From the NCBI RefSeq assembly GCF_905475395.1, contig NC_058340.1, forward strand, positions 61,048,181 to 61,112,180: 64,000 bases of DNA. The letters are read 5' to 3'. This document shows positions 57,210-64,000 of the stretch, piece by piece. A model generated the notes under the pieces. The model was not told the origin of the DNA. It did no database searches and was given only the letters and a program-made list of their open reading frames with translations. The number at the start of each line of letters is the position of its first letter. Within the stretch, counting starts at the first letter, position 1. This DNA is from Chrysoperla carnea (taxonomy: Eukaryota; Arthropoda; Insecta; Neuroptera; Chrysopidae). The position numbers and the translations under genes are program-made.

Positions 57210-59465
57210 ATGAAAAGAAGTAGTGATCGTGATACGCCACCACGTAGCAAAAGATCTCGTTCAAGTATGGGACGTTACGACGATAGTTCTGATGAAAGAA
57301 TTACTCCAGAAAGAATTAGGCGTCGGGCAAGCCGCGCCCGTTCACCAAGTCCAAGACCGCGGTATATATCGCCACATCGGGATGAATATATTCGACCACG
57401 TGAAGTTGCTGAAAGGCCCTATTCATATAAAGTTTTGTGCGTGAGTGCTTTACATCCGAAAGCAAGTGATGAATTAATTAAAGATACATTATATCGAGAA
57501 TATAAAAAATTTGGTGATTTAAGTATACGTATTTCTCATGATTTAGATGAACGAGTGGCTTATGTGTGTTTTAGAAGTGCTGAAGATGCTCGTGAAGCTA
57601 AACATAGTAAGCCAAGAATTATTTTATTTGATAAAGTTGCATTGGTTGAACCTGTTTATGAACGAGCTCCTACCGAAGTGTACAGAGCTCGTCCACGATC
57701 AATCAGTCCTGAATATGAACGGCATTATTATGCTAGATCACCTGGACCAGAACGACTTCGTCCAGTTGAACGGTATGAAAGAGGATATGGCCCTCCACCT
57801 GGTGTACCCCCACACCGTGAATTTAGACGCGAAGGTATACCACCACCACATCATGAGTATATACCACGACCTCCAATACATCATGGACCTCCACATTTGG
57901 CACCTGGACCACCACATCATTATGGACCACCACGTCATATAGTTCATAGTGGCTTTAAACCACATCCTCCATTTGAAAAAGTTGAAAATAAGAAGGATAA
58001 ATTTCCAAATTACCTACATCACGTACAACCTGAAGATGATCCTTTGGCTACTCGAACATTATTCGCGGGTAATCTTGAAATAAATATCACGGAAGAAGAA
58101 TTGAGACGAATATTTGGACGGTATGGTTTGGTTGAAGATATTGACATTAAAAGACCACCTCCAGGAACAGGTAATGCATTTGCGTTTGTACGTTTTCAAA
58201 CATTAGATATGGCTCACCATGCCAAAGTTGAATTATCAGGGCAATATATTGGTAAATTTCAATGTAAAATTGGTTATGGAAAAGCTACACCAACAACACG
58301 TATTTGGGTGGGAGGTCTAGGACATTGGACATCAATACCACAATTAGAAAGAGAATTTGATCGTTTTGGGGCGATTAAAAAAATTGATTATGCCAAAGGT
58401 GATAACCAGGCATATATTTTATACGATTCGATTGATGCGGCTCAAGCTGCTGTCAAAGAAATGCGTGGTTTCCCCCTAGGTGGTCCTGAAAGACGCCTGC
58501 GTGTAGATTTTGCAGATGTTACTCCACCCGGAGTTGCATTCCCCCGCAAAGCTCCATATCCACCACATGCCGATGCAGAAGGAGCTGAGTTTAGACCGCG
58601 TGTTGTTGAATACGAACCTTATGAAGGAACTTACCCAGAAGGTGAATATACGTACGGACCACCACGTACCTATAGAGGACGTGGAGGAGCTCCTTGGGTT
58701 GAAAGAGGTGGAGTTCGACGTGGTACATATCGTACAGGGTATCCTGGTGATTCGTATGTTAGGGAAGAAGAATGGACTGGTGGTAGACGTGTTCCTGTCG
58801 ATTTAGAGTATGAACCAGGTAGTAGAATACGACGATCTGGCTCCAGAGAACCTGGAGTTGATAGATCAAGATCCCGATCTCCACGTAGATCTTTAGATAG
58901 TGATTCAGACGGTGGTAGTAGACGTGCAGGTCTTTTAGCATCGAGTAGAACATTACCAGAAGTAGCACGAAAATGTACCACAATTTGGCAAGGTGCACTC
59001 GTATTAAAAAATTCATTATTCCCAGCGAAGTTCCATTTAACTGACGGTGATACAGATATTGTTGAAGGTTTAATGAAAGATGAAGATGGTAAACACCAGT
59101 TGCGCATAACACAACGATTGCGTTTAGATCAACCTAAATTAGAGGATGTACAAAAACGCATTGCCACATCCAGTTCACATGCCATATTTTTGGGTTTGGC
59201 TGGTTCAACAGCATCTGTATCAAACGATGATTCAAGTGTACAAACACGACCGTTACGTAATCTTGTATCATATTTAAAAACAAAAGAAGCAGCTGGCGTT
59301 ATATCATTATTGAATAAGGAAACAGAAGCCACGGGTGTATTGTATTCATTTCCCCCATGTGCATTCTCAACAGAGCTACTAAAACGAACATGTCCAAATT
59401 TATCCGATGAAGGTTTACGAGAAGATCATTTAGTGATAGTGGTTGTGCGCGGGGGTACCGCATAA
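57210..59465 (+). CDS. nito: Spenito / RBM15-like RNA-binding protein (3 RRM + SPOC)
   Basis: Nuclear Spen-family protein; in Drosophila, Nito is a subunit of the m6A writer complex, acting in Sxl splicing and Wingless signalling (family knowledge). A single uninterrupted frame encodes 751 residues from ATG 57210 (MKRSSDRDTPP). Domains: Arg/Ser-rich N-terminus (1-70), RRM1 (72-150, RNP1-like RVAYVCF), a Pro/His-rich linker with HHGPPH-type repeats (about 165-255), RRM2 (281-356, FAFVRF), RRM3 (362-436, preceded by TPTTRIWVGGL), an RGG/Tyr-rich segment (about 480-545), an RS cluster (550-561) and a C-terminal SPOC domain (about 585-751) ending 'HLVIVVVRGG'. I prefer ATG 57210 because homologues start with a short charged segment; ATG 57153 is the alternative. 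It is smaller than RBM15 and matches spenito in layout. Confidence 0.95.
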   Translation: MKRSSDRDTPPRSKRSRSSMGRYDDSSDERITPERIRRRASRARSPSPRPRYISPHRDEYIRPREVAERPYSYKVLCVSALHPKASDELIKDTLYREYKKFGDLSIRISHDLDERVAYVCFRSAEDAREAKHSKPRIILFDKVALVEPVYERAPTEVYRARPRSISPEYERHYYARSPGPERLRPVERYERGYGPPPGVPPHREFRREGIPPPHHEYIPRPPIHHGPPHLAPGPPHHYGPPRHIVHSGFKPHPPFEKVENKKDKFPNYLHHVQPEDDPLATRTLFAGNLEINITEEELRRIFGRYGLVEDIDIKRPPPGTGNAFAFVRFQTLDMAHHAKVELSGQYIGKFQCKIGYGKATPTTRIWVGGLGHWTSIPQLEREFDRFGAIKKIDYAKGDNQAYILYDSIDAAQAAVKEMRGFPLGGPERRLRVDFADVTPPGVAFPRKAPYPPHADAEGAEFRPRVVEYEPYEGTYPEGEYTYGPPRTYRGRGGAPWVERGGVRRGTYRTGYPGDSYVREEEWTGGRRVPVDLEYEPGSRIRRSGSREPGVDRSRSRSPRRSLDSDSDGGSRRAGLLASSRTLPEVARKCTTIWQGALVLKNSLFPAKFHLTDGDTDIVEGLMKDEDGKHQLRITQRLRLDQPKLEDVQKRIATSSSHAIFLGLAGSTASVSNDDSSVQTRPLRNLVSYLKTKEAAGVISLLNKETEATGVLYSFPPCAFSTELLKRTCPNLSDEGLREDHLVIVVVRGGTA

Positions 59466-61680
59466 AAATGTTGCAGTGATTATCAGTGGTGAATTTAAGT
59501 AATTATACATATTATTAATATGAATTTAACTATTTTATGTCATAATCTAGGTCATAATTTGAATAACCTTAGTGATATAGTCTTTAGATGTACACGAGGC
59601 TTTCTCTTATATTTAGCATGTTTTTTTACTTACAGGTTGGTTCCAATATTTCCCCAAAAATTTTATAATCATTATATAGTTCAGCCATTTCAACTTTGAA
59701 ATGAATTTAAATTTTTTCAAAGCAATTGAAATTTGAGGGAATTCTCGCATGCTACGTTTAATTAGTGCTTTGTACGCTGATGCTGCGATCAAGACAGGAG
59801 AGTGAAAAATACATTTCCAAAAGGTATTTTTCGGCCATTTTCTCGTAAAAAAAAATTATTGTGTTAATAATTCCTATCTTCCATACTTACAATTATTAAA
59901 TTAATAAAAAATATTTATTATTTTCTACTTTTAAAGACATTTTGTAGCTTTGGGAATTACAACGACAAATAATCCTTTCATGTTTGAAGCACTCGTATAT
60001 TGCCACAATTGACTGACGTGTTTAAGAAAATTTTCTCACCGTTTTCAATGAGCTTAAAATGTTGGTATCAAAGTTGAAATGACTGGACTATAAGCTTATT
60101 TCAGAATTTATTCAATCGCAAAGTGTAAATAATTCTATTCATCATAAAAAGCAACTTTTTCACCGAAATTCATTGAAAACTAATAGTTCTTTGTTTCAAA
60201 ATGGGTAAGGTTCTCTAATTTTTTTAAAATTATTTTTTCTTTAATGTTTACACTGTCGAAAAAAATGGCCTAATAATTCTGTTGAGTAGTAATAATTCAA
60301 AGATCATTTGGCCGTGACCTAGTTGAATAGTGTAAACAATATACTGGGATTTATTTCAAAGAAATATCTACAAAAATTTTTATAGCTTTTGTAATAATTT
60401 TTTAATAAGAAAGCCTTGTTAAAAGTCTCAAATTTTTATTGAATTTTCTTGAATTAAATTTTTATTAATAATAATTTAATAATACTCGATTAGATTCAAA
60501 AATTTACGGATTAGGTATTTATACGTATAATTTAAAAAAAATGAATTACCTAAATTTCAGTTAATGTTTTTTCTTTTCTGCAATTTTTTTACCTAACTAA
60601 CAATTTTTGATATTAGTTTTTAAGTAGATGATTAAGTTATTTTTCTTTAAAATTTTTAAGATGATTTTTTAGGTCACAGTTCATCAATCCATGATGTCCC
60701 TTTGATAACTGAATAAAATAGTTGATTTGAATTTGAAAAAAAAAAGTTTTTCTATACATAAGTTAAAATCAGGATGAATATCATCCAGGAATTTTTCAGG
60801 AACTTATTTCTTGAGCACTACTGAAGAATTGTTAATATTTTTGACAAATCCATTTATAATTTCCTTAGAGATACAACAGGAACATTTGGAAAATGGAATA
60901 TAGTATGGGGGTTTTCATAGCCAATCATCAAAACGATTTTTGGTAAGAAATATTTTTTCTAAAATATTACAGGAATTTTTGTACTATGTAATTTATCAGA
61001 GGTTTTGTCTAAAAACTAAATGGTGATTAACCTAGAAAACCTGAAAAGTTATCAGATTTCAAAAATAGCTAATCTGGAGGAAGACAAACGTGGAACTCAC
61101 TTTGTTTCAATGATTCTATTTTGGCCGATATGACATTCAGTTAGCTCACAAACTGAGCTATTTCCAAGCATTTAGCACCTCATACATCGATAATTCTTTC
61201 CAAATATTTTGAAATGGCTCAGTTTGATTAGTGTGAACTCTTTCGACCAAACCGCAGCTAATGTGTAGATTTTTTCAATTTTCAAAAATACTTAAATGTG
61301 CCACCCTAATGGATGCATTTTTTCAGAATTACCAAAATAAATGCAAAAATAGTATTTGAATTAATTTTGAAAATCTTTAAGTATGCAATTAAAAATATGT
61401 TTACCATTGACAGAACTTCTGAAAATTAACAGTGTTTCATTTCCGGGAAATCATTGGAACTCAAATATGATATTTTATTGTAATTTTTAAAATTTGAAAA
61501 AACGAATCGACTATTCTATTCAATTAAACGTAGTCGTTAAAAAACGACCTCAATGACCTATAAACTCATGCTAAAAAGTTAAGTTTCCAAATAAAAATTT
61601 GAGACTTCGAAAGAATTCATTGTATGTAAATTAGGTATTAATGATAACTCAGTTCAATAATTCTTTTGAGAACTGTCACA
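59466..61680. other. Spenito 3' flank and gene-free sequence
   Basis: AATAAA at about 59903 is a possible end signal. Long stretches of AT-rich sequence follow with no open frame of interest. An 'AAAATGG|GTAAGG' at about 60198 could be a tiny first exon but nothing supports it. Confidence 0.45.
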
Positions 61681-64000
61681 ATGTGCAGTGCCAGTGCACC
61701 AGAGTGTAGTAAAAAAGTGACTACAAAAAAAAAAAAATGTATTGTGATGAAAAAAAAAACTATTGAACGTTCTGGTTTTGTAATATCTTTGGTGTATAAA
61801 ATATGTGGTCTATAGTGGTGTATATCACAAAGTGAGTGTATTTAGTTCAATCATTCAGGATTCCCCAACCCCACCCTCTCACATTTCGTTGTGTTTTGTA
61901 ATTTGTGAATTTTATACAATAATTTAGTGAATTTTTGTTAGAGTTCTTTTTTAAAATAGTGATCATAAAAATTTATTTTCCAAATTTATTTTTTACTTGA
62001 ATAGGTTTTATTGATCAGTGTTTAGTTCTTAATGAGTGCCTCATTCGAAATTACACTAAGTTTTAATTAAAGCGTTTTATATTGCTAAAATTTTTTAAAT
62101 CGTATTTACAGAATACTCCGAATTTATAAAAGACATTTAGAAGAGGTAATTTTTATTAATAATTCCAAATTTGAGCTTCTCTTTCGTGGCGCGGTGTAAT
62201 AATGCTATGGAGTTCCACATAAAGTATATGAAGGGGTTCACAAACGCAGTTCCCTAACACCAAGACTAGTCCTTATATCAAATTCTTTTAATGCAAATTT
62301 TTTGTTTGCCTTTGACTAAGCAGAAAAATCTAAATCTTTCATGATGGAATTTCTCTCAAGAAGTAACTGATACTTGCATATTTTGAATAATACAATCTCG
62401 GACGAGTGGATTCACTGGTGCTCGATAACATGTATCGATATATCAGCGATTTCTGAAAACTTTCTCTTTTCACCGTCAGTTGCTGGTGGTAATATTCTTC
62501 GTGGTTCAATAAACTTTGGTAATTATTCAATGTAAAAGATTCTGTTCACTGCTCTAACTGGAGATCTCCAAATGTGACCTAGAAGCGTTACATTTTACTC
62601 TCCGAAAAGACAAACAGCATTTATTCCGAACTAAGATCCGAAGAAAAGTCTCGTGACATTTGCAAAAATAAGTCTGATTAATTCTCCGAATGTACTCACT
62701 TGAATAAAAAATTGCGAACATTGCTAAAAACAAGTACTATTCGAAATTCTATGTACGAACCTTGAGCCGAACTAGATGGCAAGTGCTACTTTAAATAGTT
62801 AATATCGAGGCGGAAGCAATTTTATTATTTTTAATTGGGAAATAGTTCTTCCAGGGGTATTCTGTAAAATTTAATTCGTTCTTTAATTAATATTTGGTTG
62901 TAATGATTAATTTTTTGTTGAAAACAATGACTGAGGTGCTTTGTTGATTTCATTAAAAGTTAGTGTAACATTGTGTCCAATCGTAACAGCATTTGAAAAT
63001 AAGAAATTTTGAGATTTCTTGCTGTGTAATAAAAAAAAAAATATTTCAAGTATTCAGTATTTTTGTTAGTGATAATTGCGCTCTATATTTTGTGTAAATG
63101 TGCATTATTTCAGTGTTTTAAATATTGTATAAAACCAGTAAAAAAATGTTTTCCATACTTGATTTGAGCAATAATATAAAATAAGTAACAAACAGAAAAT
63201 GTGTTTAAGTGTTGGTTCTGTTCAGTGAATCTGTTCTCAATCAAAATGTTGTTCCGTTTTTTTAAATATTGTTCAAATACATTTTGGGGAATCCTGTTTG
63301 ATGTGAATGTGCAGTGATATGTGACAAATATAAAACATCTTTATGAATATCCTTGTTGATTAATTTAAAAAATCCTTTGTGCCTATATTTTTTTTATGAA
63401 GTGTTCGTGGTTGGTGTTGCTCAGCTCTTCCTTACTTTGTTTTTGCCAATTTGTTCTCGATTCATTCAAGTAGTTTTTAAAAAAATAAGTGTGATGTGGA
63501 ACTTTTATTTTCAAAATTTTTATTTTTACGTTGTTTTTTTTTCCTAAGTTTTTGTTTTATTATTTATTTGTGTTTTATTTTTCATTTTCATGCCATTACA
63601 ATCGTTAATAGTATCATTTCACAATTTAGATTCACTTCGATTAATTTCAAAGAGCGACAACACAACACTATAATTTTTTCCTATCTTTTTTACAGGTCTT
63701 TTTTGAAATAAAATATATTCAAAATAATTTTATGTTTTAATGTTATCCTTAATTCCATTTCTTTCAATAATTATTCTGTTTTATAAACGGATTAGAATGG
63801 AATCTTTCTAAAACTAATTCTAGCACAATAACGGTTTCGCAGACGACACTTGATGGTGAATTCTGTTAGAAATGAAAAAGATAGAATTTTAAAATTATAT
63901 ATTGTTTGTTTTGAGAAACAATGAAACTTTACAGACTACAAGAAATATACTCTTAAAAAAGGCATCATTTTTCAAAAATAATATTTTAATCAAAGCTTTA
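61681..64000. other. Gene-free stretch, possibly a 5' UTR or promoter region
   Basis: Non-repetitive sequence with GTG/TTTAGT-rich text and initiator-like TCAGT sites (for example about 62016 and 63222), in the style of an insect 5' UTR of a gene beyond the window. No coding exon is supportable on either strand. Confidence 0.25.

Noticed and set aside
57547-57942. 131-codon plus-strand frame inside spenito
   Set aside because: Out-of-frame shadow of the Pro/His-rich linker; its Met/His/Leu-rich text is a frame-shifted reading of Pro/His codons.
58670-59107. 145-codon minus-strand frame over spenito
   Set aside because: It is antisense to the RGG/RS and SPOC coding region and is open only because of codon composition there. 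It has no domain or start context.
60190-60206. Tiny first exon ATGG|GTAAGG as in some ribosomal protein genes
   Set aside because: No downstream exon in frame and no supporting promoter signal could be found.

Overview
The window looks like AT-rich nuclear DNA from an insect. Its genes have short exons with GT-AG introns, lie at low density, and encode animal proteins: a Tret1/GLUT-like sugar transporter, NOL9, TM2D3/almondex, leukotriene A4 hydrolase, mitochondrial ribosomal protein L13 and spenito. Much of the rest is tRNA-derived SINEs, fold-back MITEs and other dispersed repeats. I cannot name the species from sequence alone. No CRISPR array, operon, functional tRNA gene or rRNA gene was seen.

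Layout. 1-9500 is repeat-rich and shows no convincing gene. A sugar transporter (+) runs from a short first coding exon at 10132 across a 17.4 kb intron to exons at 27648-30342; the intron holds SINEs, MITEs, a decayed hAT transposase and copies of several repeat families. 30343-42290 has no convincing gene and carries a 481-bp MITE with long terminal inverted repeats. From 42295 a compact gene island begins: NOL9 (+, 4 exons, 980 aa), almondex (-, 4 exons, 242 aa), LTA4H (+, 9 exons, 615 aa, with a possible alternative first exon), MRPL13 (-, 4 exons, 178 aa) and spenito (+, uninterrupted, about 751 aa). 59466-64000 is the spenito 3' flank plus non-coding sequence.

The genes do not form one pathway. 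They are housekeeping or signalling genes packed head-to-head (almondex/LTA4H alternative exon; MRPL13/spenito) and tail-to-tail (NOL9/almondex; LTA4H/MRPL13). NOL9 serves rRNA processing, MRPL13 mitochondrial translation, spenito m6A/RNA processing, almondex Notch signalling, LTA4H peptide and lipid-epoxide hydrolysis, and the transporter solute uptake.

The points most worth checking are: a run of SUMO-interaction-like motifs plus a 15-residue tandem repeat in the NOL9 N-terminal region; oppositely oriented copies of one transposon in the introns flanking NOL9 exons 2-3; a sugar transporter lacking two sugar-binding-site residues; Phe in place of the inactivation-site Tyr in LTA4H; an alternative LTA4H first exon of identical length and phase; and a repeat element split by an internal 306-bp-period satellite.
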